Shown: in pieces, positions 1-8,734 of the stretch
How the letters are laid out: each line of letters begins with the position of its first letter
Position numbering within the stretch: position 1 is the stretch's first letter
Assembly: GCF_900112845.1 (NCBI RefSeq)
Contig: NZ_FONG01000033.1
Location: forward strand, 1 to 63,706
Direction of reading: 5' to 3'
Origin: Actinacidiphila alni
Lineage (GTDB): Bacteria > Actinomycetota > Actinomycetes > Streptomycetales > Streptomycetaceae
Length of the DNA stretch: 63,706 nt
Made by a program: the position numbers and the translations under genes
Notes under the pieces: model-generated
Databases searched by the model: none
What the model was told of the DNA's origin: nothing
Seen by the model: the letters and a program-made list of their open reading frames with translations, nothing else

Positions 1-25
1 TTGGGGCGGGTGTGTGTTTCATGGT

Positions 26-145
26 GTTTCGGTGGTCATAGCGTGAGGGAAACGCCCGGTTACATTCCGAACCCGGAAGCTAAGCCTTTCAGCGCCGATG
101 GTACTGCAGAGGGGACTCTGTGGGAGAGTAGGACACCGCCGAACA
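26..145 (+). rRNA. rrf: 5S ribosomal RNA
   Basis: This is the 5S rRNA of an rRNA operon whose 16S and 23S genes lie outside the window. The 5' strand TTCGGTGG (28-35) pairs with CCGCCGAA (136-143), closing helix I with one G-U pair. The interior reads as the standard actinobacterial 5S, including the GGTCATAGCG and CATTCCGAACCCGGAAG segments. A strong terminator follows within about 10 bases. The exact mature ends are uncertain by a few bases. Confidence 0.95.
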
Positions 146-154
146 ATTATTGTC

Positions 155-207
155 AGAGGCCCGGCCTCGGATCTTCAGGGATCCGGGACCGGGCCTCTTT
201 CGTTTTA
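155..207 (+). terminator. Intrinsic terminator of the rRNA operon
   Basis: A perfect 10-bp stem, AGAGGCCCGG (155-164) with CCGGGCCTCT (189-198), is followed by a T-rich run (TTCGTTTT). It sits just after the 5S gene and faces the 3' end of the convergent membrane-protein gene. Confidence 0.9.
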
Positions 208-271
208 TGTGGGGGTCGGCGGCAGCACGGTGCCGGCGCCCCTGAATCCGGGGCGTCGGCACCGCTGCGGC

Positions 272-1708
272 TTACTCGCCCTTTTCCGCCGCCCGCAGCA
301 GCTCGATGTCGAGTCCCTCGCGGCGAATGCGCTGGTCCATGTAGAGCAGAGCGGTAACACCGGAACTGATCGGCAGCGTGAGCATCGAGCCGAGGACGGC
401 GCCGATTCCCGCGACACAGAGGAACGTCCAGCCCGGAGTGCTGTCGCCCGACAGGAACGAGCCGACGCTGTCGCCGGTGACGCCGCGGGCGATGAGCAGA
501 AACGGGGCCTGGACGATGGACGACGCGATGTAGACGAGTACGGCGGCGAGGAGTTGGACGCCGAGGACCCGCCACCAGGCGTTCCGTACGAGCTTGGCCG
601 AACGCTTCATCGCCTGGACGATGCCCTGCTTTTCGAGCATGAGCGCCGGCGCCGCCAGGCTCCACTGGACGACCAGCCAGACAGCCGTAACGGCACCGCC
701 GAGCAGGCCGAGGGACGCGAGGGCGGCGCCACCGCTCTCCGCACCCGCCAGCGCGATCAGGGCGCCGGGCAGTGCTGCGACGGCCAGGATGCCCGCAGCG
801 ATCAGCGGGATCAGCAGGGTGAGGCCGAGCATCTGCGGCAGGCGCGGCCGGGCCTCCCGCCACGCCTCGCCGGCGGTGACTTTGCGGCCGAGGACGGCGC
901 GGCTTGCGACCACGGCGACCATCGCCGTCGCGGCGATCGTGCCGATCAGGACGACGAGCAGCGTCAGGCCCGTGCTGGCGAAGGCGCCGCTGACGGCGCG
1001 CATGATCTCGCCGACGCTCGGGTTGGGATCGTCCCGGAGATTCTGCAGGCGGGTGTCGTCGTCGAGCAGGCTGCCTTCGATCACGACGCCGAGGCCCTGG
1101 GTGACCAGGGCGACGACGAAGGTGACGCCGAGGAGCGCCCGCCAGTGACGGCGGAGTACGGACAGCGCGCCGTCGAGGATCTCGCCCGCGCCGAGGGGCC
1201 GGAGCGGGATCACGCCGGGCTTCGGTGCCATGGGCCGGGACCAGGGGCCGTGCTGCTGCCAGCCGCCTTGTGCGCCGGGGGCGTTGGCGCCCCAGCGCGG
1301 GCCCGACGGTCCGGTGTTGCCGCCGGGCGGCGTTGGCGGTGCCCACCGGCCCCAGCCGGTTCCCGGAGCCTGCCCCGTACCGGCGGGTCCTGTCGGAGGC
1401 GGAGAAGGCTGGGACGGAGAGGACGGAGAGGAAGGAGCGGGCGGGGACTGCGGGCGGGAGGTGTCCCGCGGGGTGTGCCGCCATTCGCCCGCGGGCGGTT
1501 GCCGTGTCGACCAGCCGCCGGGCGGCGGTGGCGGCGTATCGTCCGGGCCCTTCTCGGCGGCCGGGTCCGAATCGGGCGCCGCGTCCGACGTATCGGCCGC
1601 GGTGTCGTCGTCCTTCGGGGGCGGTGCGGGGGAAACGGGGCTGTCGCCGTCCTCCGGCTCGGGTGAGTCGGAGGATCCGGGCGAGGCCCAGCCCGGAGTG
1701 TTGGTCAT
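272..1708 (-). CDS. Polytopic membrane protein with long proline-rich N-terminus
   Basis: This 478-residue protein has two parts. Residues 1 to about 170 are acidic, then Pro/Gly-rich, with no recognisable fold and probably cytoplasmic. The rest holds a conserved-looking start (PLGAGEILDGALSVLRRHW) and about six hydrophobic segments, consistent with an integral membrane protein of the glycerophosphodiester-phosphodiesterase membrane-domain type common in actinobacteria. No catalytic residues are visible and its function is unknown. The ATG at 1708 is chosen because a purine-rich GAAGGGCAG lies about 8 bases upstream on the coding strand. The gene is divergent from mtnA and convergent with the rRNA operon. 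I recall a gene of this kind at this place in other Streptomyces. Confidence 0.8.
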   Translation of the reverse strand: MTNTPGWASPGSSDSPEPEDGDSPVSPAPPPKDDDTAADTSDAAPDSDPAAEKGPDDTPPPPPGGWSTRQPPAGEWRHTPRDTSRPQSPPAPSSPSSPSQPSPPPTGPAGTGQAPGTGWGRWAPPTPPGGNTGPSGPRWGANAPGAQGGWQQHGPWSRPMAPKPGVIPLRPLGAGEILDGALSVLRRHWRALLGVTFVVALVTQGLGVVIEGSLLDDDTRLQNLRDDPNPSVGEIMRAVSGAFASTGLTLLVVLIGTIAATAMVAVVASRAVLGRKVTAGEAWREARPRLPQMLGLTLLIPLIAAGILAVAALPGALIALAGAESGGAALASLGLLGGAVTAVWLVVQWSLAAPALMLEKQGIVQAMKRSAKLVRNAWWRVLGVQLLAAVLVYIASSIVQAPFLLIARGVTGDSVGSFLSGDSTPGWTFLCVAGIGAVLGSMLTLPISSGVTALLYMDQRIRREGLDIELLRAAEKGE

Positions 1709-1803
1709 CGGAGGCTGCCCTTCACGTGATGCTCATTTGTGGTAACCGCCGCCATCGTGTCATGGGCTGCCTTGGATCGGGCCGGGCAGGGCAGACTGGA
1801 CGG

Positions 1804-2877
1804 ATGGGTGATCAGAACGCGCGAGCTGTGACCGATGAGGCCGGCGGTGCCTCCAGTGCCATCCCCGCACTGCGCTGGGAGGAGCCGCCCGAGGGACCTG
1901 TGCTGGTGCTGCTCGACCAGACCCGACTTCCGCACGAAGAGGTCGAGTTGGTGTGCACCGACGTCCAGGCGCTGGTGCAGGCGATACGTTCCCTCGCCGT
2001 ACGCGGCGCCCCGCTGCTGGGGCTGGCCGGTGCGTACGGCATAGCGCTGGCGGCGGCCCGCGGCTACGACGTCAACGAGGCCGCCGACCTGCTGGCGCAC
2101 GCGCGGCCGACCGCCGTCAACCTCGGGTACGGGGTGCGCCGGGCGGTTGCCGCTTTCCGGGACGCCCCGCCCCACCAGGGCGCCGCCGTGGCGCTCGCGG
2201 AGGCGCGGGCGCTGCACGCGGAGGACGCGGCGGCCAGTACGGCGATGGCACGCCACGGCGCGCAGCTGCTCGCCGAGTTGGTGCCCGGCGGCGGCTACCG
2301 GCTGCTGACGCACTGCAACACCGGCGCGCTGGTGTCCGGCGGCGAGGGCACCGCGCTCGGTGTCGTCCTCGCGGCGCACCGGGCCGGTGAACTGCGGCGG
2401 TTGTGGGTGGACGAGACCCGACCGCTGCTCCAGGGCGCGCGGTTGACGGCGTACGAGGCCGCGCGGGCCGGGATGCCGTACACGCTGCTCGCCGACAACG
2501 CGGCCGGGTCCCTGTTCACGGCGGGCGAGGTCGACGCGGTGCTGGTCGGCGCGGACCGTATCGCCGCCGACGGCTCCACGGCCAACAAGGTCGGCAGCTA
2601 CCCGCTGGCGGTGCTCGCCCGCTACCACCACGTCCCCTTCGTCGTCGTGGCCCCGACCACGACCATCGACCTGGCCACGCCGAACGGCGACGCGATCGAG
2701 GTCGAGCAGCGCGCCGGCAGCGAAGTGACCGACCTGGCACCGTCCCCGCTGGGCACCCAGGCCTACAACCCCGCGTTCGACGTGACGCCTCCGGAGCTGA
2801 TTACTGCGATCATCACGGAGAACGGTGTGGTCTCACCGGTCACCGCAGAAAGTATCGTAACTGTGTGTAATCGGTAG
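1804..2877 (+). CDS. mtnA: S-methyl-5-thioribose-1-phosphate isomerase
   Basis: MtnA converts 5-methylthioribose-1-phosphate to 5-methylthioribulose-1-phosphate in cytosolic methionine salvage. The 357-residue protein has the family landmarks: VRGAPLLGLAGAYG at about 67-80, the catalytic cysteine in THCNTGAL (Cys171), WVDETRP at about 201-207, and the catalytic aspartate in VGADRIAADG (Asp251) followed by NKVGSYPLAVLA. The length is normal for the family. The open frame extends far upstream over the divergent gene, but homology begins only just after the ATG at 1804. A CAGACT hexamer six bases before that ATG suggests a transcript with little or no leader. Placement directly before mtrA is usual in Streptomyces, with no obvious functional link. 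Confidence 0.93.
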   Translation: MGDQNARAVTDEAGGASSAIPALRWEEPPEGPVLVLLDQTRLPHEEVELVCTDVQALVQAIRSLAVRGAPLLGLAGAYGIALAAARGYDVNEAADLLAHARPTAVNLGYGVRRAVAAFRDAPPHQGAAVALAEARALHAEDAAASTAMARHGAQLLAELVPGGGYRLLTHCNTGALVSGGEGTALGVVLAAHRAGELRRLWVDETRPLLQGARLTAYEAARAGMPYTLLADNAAGSLFTAGEVDAVLVGADRIAADGSTANKVGSYPLAVLARYHHVPFVVVAPTTTIDLATPNGDAIEVEQRAGSEVTDLAPSPLGTQAYNPAFDVTPPELITAIITENGVVSPVTAESIVTVCNR

Positions 2878-2970
2878 ACTCCATGGGGAAGCTCTGATCA
2901 GGGGGATCGGGGGGCGCATCTGTGGTCATCCAAGGACAATGGTCGCGAAACGTGACCTCGATCACCAAAG

Positions 2971-2983
2971 GTCACCGGTAACG
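2971..2983. promoter_or_regulatory. Imperfect palindrome upstream of mtrA, possible MtrA site
   Basis: GTCACCGGTAACG, 14 bases before the mtrA start, is a near-palindrome of GTNAC half-sites. Two further GTGACC/ATCACC-like half-sites lie at about 2952-2965. MtrA is known to bind GTNAC-like direct repeats and to regulate its own gene in actinobacteria, so this is a candidate autoregulatory site. The assignment is by inspection only. Confidence 0.35.
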
Positions 2984-2996
2984 ATATGCAAATGGG

Positions 2997-3686
2997 ATGA
3001 TGGTCGGTATGAAGGGACGAGTCCTGGTCGTCGATGACGACACCGCGCTGTCAGAGATGCTGGGCATCGTGCTGCGCGGAGAGGGTTTTGAGCCGTCGTT
3101 CTGTGCCGACGGTGACAAGGCGCTGGCTGCTTTTCGGGAGACCAAGCCGGATCTGGTGCTCCTGGACCTGATGCTGCCCGGGAGGGACGGCATTGATGTG
3201 TGCCGGCAGATCCGGGCGGAGTCCGGGGTGCCGATCGTGATGCTCACGGCGAAGAGCGACACCGTGGATGTGGTGGTGGGGCTCGAGTCGGGGGCGGACG
3301 ACTATGTGATCAAGCCGTTCAAGCCGAAGGAACTGGTGGCCCGGGTCAGGGCGCGGCTGCGCAGGGCCGAGGAGCCCACGCCCGAGCAGCTCGCCATCGG
3401 CGATCTGGTGATCGACGTGGCGGGGCACTCCGTGAAGCGGGACGGGCAGCCGATAGCGCTGACGCCGCTGGAGTTCGACCTGCTGGTGGCGCTGGCCCGC
3501 AAGCCGTGGCAGGTATTCACCCGGGAGGTGCTGCTGGAGCAGGTCTGGGGCTACCGGCACGCCGCCGATACGCGGCTGGTCAATGTCCATGTGCAGCGGC
3601 TGCGGTCCAAGGTGGAGCAGGACCCGGAGCGCCCCGAGATCGTGGTGACCGTCCGCGGTGTCGGTTACAAGGCGGGGCCGGGCTGA
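2997..3686 (+). CDS. mtrA: Two-component response regulator MtrA
   Basis: MtrA is an OmpR-family DNA-binding response regulator paired with MtrB; it links the cell cycle, cell-wall metabolism and development in actinobacteria. The 229 residues comprise a receiver domain (about 7-120) with the acidic pocket VVDDD, the phospho-acceptor Asp57 in LLDLMLPG and the KPFKPKEL lysine, then a winged-helix domain (about 135-229) with LTPLEFDLL and VRGVGYK. In-frame ATGs occur at 2997, 3000 and 3009; the first gives the usual length, while MKGRVLVVDD from 3009 is the conserved core. mtrB begins one base after the stop, and lpqB then overlaps mtrB, so the three form one operon. It is probably autoregulated through GTNAC-type sites just upstream. 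Confidence 0.97.
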   Translation: MMVGMKGRVLVVDDDTALSEMLGIVLRGEGFEPSFCADGDKALAAFRETKPDLVLLDLMLPGRDGIDVCRQIRAESGVPIVMLTAKSDTVDVVVGLESGADDYVIKPFKPKELVARVRARLRRAEEPTPEQLAIGDLVIDVAGHSVKRDGQPIALTPLEFDLLVALARKPWQVFTREVLLEQVWGYRHAADTRLVNVHVQRLRSKVEQDPERPEIVVTVRGVGYKAGPG

Positions 3687-3687
3687 G

Positions 3688-5733
3688 ATGTGCGCGTCGT
3701 ACGAGCGGGAGCGGCTGGAGAGCCGGTTGGCGGACCCTGTGCGGGGTCTGCAGCCGGTTTTCCGCTCGTTCGTGCGCTGGGCACGGCGGCCGTTGCAGCC
3801 GGGGGTACGGCTGTGGCGGCGCAATCTGCAGCTGCGGGTGGTCGCCTTCACACTGCTGATGTCGGTCGGCGTGGTGCTGCTGCTGGGCTTCGTGGTGATC
3901 GGGCAGGTGAAGAACGGCCTGCTCGACGCCAAGGAGAAGGCTGCGGAGAATCAGGCGACCACCGGTTTCTCGATCGCGCAGCAGATGGCGTTCAAGAACG
4001 ACACTGACGCGCCCGCCGCGAACAGCCCGCGCAATCCCGAGGACTCCGGGGCGTGGCTGACGCGGCTGGTCCAGTACTTCTCCAGCGGCGGCAACGGCGT
4101 GTACTGGATCGCCACGCTCAGCCCCGGCGCGGACGACAGCCGCCTGGAGGGCGCGGTCAACGCGCACGGGCCGCGCAGCTCCGGCAGCCTGCTGCCGCAG
4201 GCCAGCATTCCCAAGTCGCTCAGTGACTCGGTGGAGACGCACACCGGCGCGCTCAAGCAGTACACGACGGTGGTGACGGACGACGGCAAGCCGCCGCAGC
4301 CCGCGCTGGCCATAGGCAAACGGCTCACCGACATCAATGGCAAGCCGTATCAGCTGTACTACCTGTTCCCGTTCGGGCAGGAGTCAAAGACGCTCGGCCT
4401 GGTCAAGGGCACGCTGGCGACGGCGGGCATCTTCGTGGTGGTGTTGCTCGGCGCCATCGCGTGGCTGGTGACGCGGCAGGTGGTCACGCCGGTACGGATG
4501 GCGGCCGGGATCGCGGAGCGGCTGGCGGCCGGCCGATTGCAGGAACGTATGCAGGTGTCGGGCGAGGACGACATCGCCCGCCTCGGTGAGTCCTTCAACA
4601 AGATGGCGCAGAATCTCCAGGTCAAGATCCAGCAGCTGGAGGACCTGTCGAGGATGCAGCGCCGTTTCGTCTCGGACGTCTCGCACGAGCTGCGCACCCC
4701 GCTGACGACGGTACGGATGGCGGCGGACGTCATCCACGACGCGCGGACCGACTTCGATCCGGTGACCGCGCGCTCCGCGGAGCTGCTGCAGAACCAGCTG
4801 GACCGCTTCGAGTCGCTGCTGTCCGACCTGCTGGAGATCAGCCGGTTCGACGCGGGCGCCGCGGAGCTGGCGGCCGAGCCGATCGACCTGCGCGATGTCG
4901 TCCGGCGGGTGGTGGACGCCGCCGAGCCGCTGGCCGAGCGCAAGGGCAGCCGGGTGTCGATACGCGGCGACGCGCAGCCGGTGATAGCGGAGGTCGACCC
5001 GCGGCGGGTGGAGCGGGTGCTGCGCAATCTGGTGGTCAACGCGATCGAGCACGGCGACGGCCGGGACGTGGTGGTCCGGCTGGCGACGGCCGACGGCGCG
5101 GTGGCCGTCGCGGTACGGGACTACGGTGTCGGGCTGAAGCCCGGCGAGGCGACCCGGGTGTTCAACCGCTTCTGGCGCGCCGACCCGGCGCGGGCGCGTA
5201 CCACCGGCGGGACGGGCCTCGGCCTGTCCATCGCGGTGGAGGACGCGCGGCTGCACGGCGGCTGGCTCCAGGCGTGGGGCGAGCCGGGCGGCGGCTCGCA
5301 GTTCCGGATGACGCTGCCGCGGACCGCGGGCGACAGCCTGCGCGGTTCGCCGATACCGCTGGAGCCGGACGACTCGCGGCGCAACCGCGGGCTGAATTCC
5401 TCGGGGCTGCCGGCCAGGCCCGTGGCGGCGGCCGTGCCGGTGCCGCGCAGCGCGGGCGACGCGGGACGCGGTCATGGCGGGACGTCGGGGCCGCAGATCC
5501 CGCCGATGCCCGGCGCGGCGCCGCAGCCGCCGTCGGCCGATCCTGCGGCGCTGCCCGGCAGCGGCGCGCGCGTCGTGGGACGGACGGAGGGCCGCGGCGA
5601 CACGCGGCTGGACGGGCGCGGAGACATGCGCGGTGACATGCGGGTGGACGGTCGTGTCGACGGGCGTGCGGACGGCCGTGTCGACGGCCGTGTTGACGGG
5701 CGTGTGGACCCGTTCCGGGAGGACGACATCTGA
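3688..5733 (+). CDS. mtrB: Sensor histidine kinase MtrB
   Basis: MtrB is the membrane sensor kinase for MtrA. The 681-residue chain has a cytoplasmic N-terminus, TM1 at about 50-72, an extracytoplasmic sensor region, TM2 at about 241-262, a HAMP linker, the H-box SDVSHELRTPL with phospho-accepting His333, an N-box (NLVVNAIEHGDG) and G-boxes (DYGVGL, GGTGLGLS). The ATG at 3688 is preferred because it starts one base after mtrA; an in-frame ATG at 3658 would overlap mtrA. After the ATPase domain comes a disordered tail of about 110 residues ending in tandem GRVD repeats encoded by a 12-bp DNA repeat. The stop overlaps the lpqB start (TGATG). The protein is the expected length for Streptomyces MtrB. 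Confidence 0.96.
   Translation: MCASYERERLESRLADPVRGLQPVFRSFVRWARRPLQPGVRLWRRNLQLRVVAFTLLMSVGVVLLLGFVVIGQVKNGLLDAKEKAAENQATTGFSIAQQMAFKNDTDAPAANSPRNPEDSGAWLTRLVQYFSSGGNGVYWIATLSPGADDSRLEGAVNAHGPRSSGSLLPQASIPKSLSDSVETHTGALKQYTTVVTDDGKPPQPALAIGKRLTDINGKPYQLYYLFPFGQESKTLGLVKGTLATAGIFVVVLLGAIAWLVTRQVVTPVRMAAGIAERLAAGRLQERMQVSGEDDIARLGESFNKMAQNLQVKIQQLEDLSRMQRRFVSDVSHELRTPLTTVRMAADVIHDARTDFDPVTARSAELLQNQLDRFESLLSDLLEISRFDAGAAELAAEPIDLRDVVRRVVDAAEPLAERKGSRVSIRGDAQPVIAEVDPRRVERVLRNLVVNAIEHGDGRDVVVRLATADGAVAVAVRDYGVGLKPGEATRVFNRFWRADPARARTTGGTGLGLSIAVEDARLHGGWLQAWGEPGGGSQFRMTLPRTAGDSLRGSPIPLEPDDSRRNRGLNSSGLPARPVAAAVPVPRSAGDAGRGHGGTSGPQIPPMPGAAPQPPSADPAALPGSGARVVGRTEGRGDTRLDGRGDMRGDMRVDGRVDGRADGRVDGRVDGRVDPFREDDI
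5644..5709 (+). repeat. 12-bp tandem repeat encoding GRVD units in the MtrB tail
   Basis: About five and a half copies of a 12-base unit close to GGCCGTGTCGAC occur in frame at the 3' end of mtrB and encode (G-R-V/A-D)n. Preceding related units (GRGD, MRGD, MRVD) look like older diverged copies. The tract keeps the frame and probably varies in copy number among strains. Confidence 0.8.
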
Positions 5734-7568
5734 TGGGTGCGGTGGGGGGCAGGGCACGCCTGCTGCGGAGCTGGCCGGGCGTGGTGGGCGCGGCATTGCT
5801 GCTGGCCGGCTGTGCGTCGATGCCCAGCAGCGGTGAGGTGCGCAAGGTCGGCCAGGGGCAGCACGCGGACGTGGACTCGCAGGTGCGGGTCTTCCCGTCC
5901 GCGCCGCACCGCGGCGAGAGCGCGTCGGACATCGTCAACGGCTTCATGGAGGCCACCACCAGCGACGAGACCGATTTCGCGACCGCCGAGAAGTACCTCA
6001 CCAAGGCGCTGCAGAAGACCTGGGACCCGACGGCGAAGATCACCGTCCTGACGTCCTCGGCCCAGCCGAAGGAGGCGTCGGTCACGGGCTCGGGCCGCAA
6101 GGAGAGCTCGGTGATCGTCGACCTCACCGGTACGAAGGCGGCAGTGGTCGACGCCAAGCACACGTACACGCCGGAGGCGGGCGCGTACGACGCCTCCTTC
6201 CGCCTGGTCAAGGAGAACAACGAGTGGCGGATCGACGACCTCGATGACGGTCTGGTGATCTCCCAGCAGGACTTCAGCCGGATTTACCACCCGGTCAACA
6301 TGTACTACTTCGCCTCGCTCGGACCGGACACGCAGCGTGCGGGCGGAGCCGACAAGACGCTGGTCGCCGACCCGGTGTTCCTGCGTAATCAGAGCGACTC
6401 CGTGGTGTCCACCGTCAGCACACTGCTGGGCGGGCCGTCGAAGTGGCTGGCGCCCGTGGTCAGCACGGCCGTGCCCAAGGGGGTGCGGCTCTACGACAAG
6501 GCGGCCGACCGCGGTGTGACGCTCGACGACTCCCAACACCTGAAGGTCCGGCTCGACGCGACCGCGCAGCGGCTCGGCGGGGAGCCGGGCTGCACTCGGC
6601 TGGCGGCGCAGCTCTTCACCACGGTGCAGGACCAGAGCGTGCCCAAGCTGGCCGCGGTGGACCTGGCGGCGGCCGACGGGCGGTCGGTCTGCTCGCTGGG
6701 CAAGGACCAGGCGGCGGCGTACGGCGCGCAGAACCTCGTCGGTTCGTCGGAGCGGCAGTACTACATCGGGGCGCAGCCGCACCGGCTGCTGGCACTGTCC
6801 TCGACCGGCTCGACGTCGGCCAGGCCGGTGAACGGCCCGTTCGGCGAGACCAAGGCGAACCTGGAGGCGGTCGCGGTCGGCCGTGACGAGCGGATCGCCG
6901 CAGGGGTGCGCGAGAACGGCCGTCAGCTGGTGGTCGGCTCGCTGATCGAGGACGGACCTTTCGCCCCTCCGGTGCTGACCAGCAAGGTCAAGGGCGGGCT
7001 GAGCGCGCCGAGCTGGGACGGGTTCGACGATCTGTGGGTCGCCGACCGCGATCCGAGCGCTCCCCGGGTGGTCGTGCTGCGCAACGGCGGCGGGGATCCG
7101 ATTCCGGTGTCCGTGGAGGGCCTGACCGGCCGTGTCGAGGCGCTGCGGGTGGCCTCGGACGGGGTCCGGATCGCGATGCTCGTGCAGCAGGACGGGCTCG
7201 GAAAGCTGAAGCTGGGGCGGATCGAGCGGAGCGGGACGCAGCAGCACCCGAAATTCGCGGTGAAGGATCTGCGCACGCTGACTCCCGAGGGGGAGGGCGT
7301 CACGTCCGTCTCCTGGGCGGGCCCGAGCCGGCTGGTGGTGCTCGACGACAACCAGTCCGACCGTGCGGAGCAGATCCAGTACGTGAACACCGACGGCTGG
7401 GCGACCACACCCTTCGAGGGGATCAGCCAGGCGGCGTCGGTGGCCGCTTCCGAGGACCTGTCTCGGCCGCTGCTGGCCTCGTTCGACCACAGCGTCTACC
7501 GGCTGCCTCCGGACTCCACGGGCAAGCGGGTGGAGCCGAAGGGCGACGATCCGGTGTACCCGGGCTGA
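5733..7568 (+). CDS. lpqB: Lipoprotein LpqB
   Basis: LpqB is the lipoprotein partner of MtrAB; in mycobacteria it binds the outer part of MtrB and modulates signalling. The 611-residue protein has a lipoprotein signal with lipobox LAGC (Cys27), then a GerMN-like region and a C-terminal beta-propeller-like domain, the usual two-part LpqB plan. The start ATG at 5733 overlaps the mtrB stop, indicating translational coupling. The length is typical. A GC hairpin directly after the stop probably ends the mtrA-mtrB-lpqB transcript. Confidence 0.94.
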   Translation: MGAVGGRARLLRSWPGVVGAALLLAGCASMPSSGEVRKVGQGQHADVDSQVRVFPSAPHRGESASDIVNGFMEATTSDETDFATAEKYLTKALQKTWDPTAKITVLTSSAQPKEASVTGSGRKESSVIVDLTGTKAAVVDAKHTYTPEAGAYDASFRLVKENNEWRIDDLDDGLVISQQDFSRIYHPVNMYYFASLGPDTQRAGGADKTLVADPVFLRNQSDSVVSTVSTLLGGPSKWLAPVVSTAVPKGVRLYDKAADRGVTLDDSQHLKVRLDATAQRLGGEPGCTRLAAQLFTTVQDQSVPKLAAVDLAAADGRSVCSLGKDQAAAYGAQNLVGSSERQYYIGAQPHRLLALSSTGSTSARPVNGPFGETKANLEAVAVGRDERIAAGVRENGRQLVVGSLIEDGPFAPPVLTSKVKGGLSAPSWDGFDDLWVADRDPSAPRVVVLRNGGGDPIPVSVEGLTGRVEALRVASDGVRIAMLVQQDGLGKLKLGRIERSGTQQHPKFAVKDLRTLTPEGEGVTSVSWAGPSRLVVLDDNQSDRAEQIQYVNTDGWATTPFEGISQAASVAASEDLSRPLLASFDHSVYRLPPDSTGKRVEPKGDDPVYPG

Positions 7569-7600
7569 GACGCCCTGGTCCGGCCTGGGCCGGGGGCGTC
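7569..7600 (+). terminator. Hairpin after lpqB
   Basis: GACGCCC (7569-7575) pairs with GGGCGTC (7594-7600) directly after the lpqB stop. The T-tract is weak (CTGTCTGTC), so this is a probable rather than certain terminator of the mtrAB-lpqB operon. Confidence 0.55.
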
Positions 7601-7739
7601 CTGTCTGTCCCGGCCGGGACACCTCCGTCCACCTGGTCTGCCCTGCCCGACCTGCCCCCGCAGCGCGCTTCGGGAAGTTATCCACAGGCCGGGAGAAGGG
7701 GCTGGCGGCGGGGGTGCGAAACCGGGCAGAGTGGACGTC

Positions 7740-8456
7740 ATGCGGGGCTGGTGGCAGGAGATCACCGGACTGGTCCTGCCGGTGGACTGCGCCGGGTGCG
7801 GGCGTCCGCGGACGGAACTGTGCGAGCGGTGCCGGGTACTGATCGGTGGGGCGGCCGGATCGGTACCGGTGCGGCGCGTACGTCCGACGCCGGAGCCGCC
7901 GGGGCTGCCGCCGGTCTACGCCGCGGGCCGGTACGGGGACGAGGTGCGGGCGGTGGTGCTGGCGCACAAGGAGCGGGGTGCGCTGGGACTGGCCGGACCG
8001 CTCGGCACGGCGCTGGCGGCGGCCGTGCGGCGGGTCGGCGTCACCGGCACGGTCCTGCTGGTCCCGGTGCCCTCCGCGCGGCGGGCGGTGGCGCGGCGGG
8101 GCCACGACGCCACCGCGCGGATCGCCCGGGCCGCCGCCCGGGAGCTGCGCCGGGGCGGGGCACCCGCCAGGGCGGTCGCCGCATTGCGCCAGCGGCGGCC
8201 GGTGGCCGACCAGTCCGGTCTCGGCGCGGCCGGACGGCCGGTCAATCTGGCGGGCGCGGTGACGGCCGCCGGCGGCGCGGCGGGGCTGCTGTGCGCGGCG
8301 CCTGTCGTGCTGGTGGACGACCTCATGACCACCGGAGCCTCACTGACCGTGGCGGCGCGGGCGGTGGAGGCGGCCGGAGGCCGGGTGGCGGGGGCCGCGG
8401 TGGTGGCCGGGCCGCACGACGAGGAACTCCACTCGGATGCGCGTCGTTGCAGGTAG
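7740..8456 (+). CDS. ComF family phosphoribosyltransferase-like protein
   Basis: This 238-residue protein belongs to the ComF/GntX family: an N-terminal zinc ribbon (Cys17, Cys20, Cys28, Cys31) joined to a type I phosphoribosyltransferase fold with the PRPP-binding motif VVLVDDLMTTGAS at about 188-201. ComF proteins act in DNA uptake in naturally competent bacteria; in Streptomyces the role is unknown. The ATG at 7740 is chosen over a GTG at 7731 because a CAGAGT hexamer ends seven bases before it, fitting a leaderless start. The gene lies between lpqB and hpf, as is usual in Streptomyces. Confidence 0.88.
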   Translation: MRGWWQEITGLVLPVDCAGCGRPRTELCERCRVLIGGAAGSVPVRRVRPTPEPPGLPPVYAAGRYGDEVRAVVLAHKERGALGLAGPLGTALAAAVRRVGVTGTVLLVPVPSARRAVARRGHDATARIARAAARELRRGGAPARAVAALRQRRPVADQSGLGAAGRPVNLAGAVTAAGGAAGLLCAAPVVLVDDLMTTGASLTVAARAVEAAGGRVAGAAVVAGPHDEELHSDARRCR

Positions 8457-8734
8457 TAGCGGCGCATATTCACTCGGACGGGGGTATGGCGTCGCTGGGG
8501 ATGCCGACCTCCACACTCCGGGACTATGTTCGGGGGAGAGGGAAGCGGACACCGTGGGGTGTTGATCTTCCCAGTGGGGCAGGAGGAGGTGAAAGCCGCG
8601 GCTTCGCGGTCCCCGGTCAGCCCCGGGAGGCGAAGCGGCAGCAGACGCAGCGCCGGACGGGACGTGCGCCCGGGCCGGCCTCAGCGAAAGGGATCGCCTC
8701 CGGAGAACGGGGCGATCCGGGAACGGAGTTCTGC

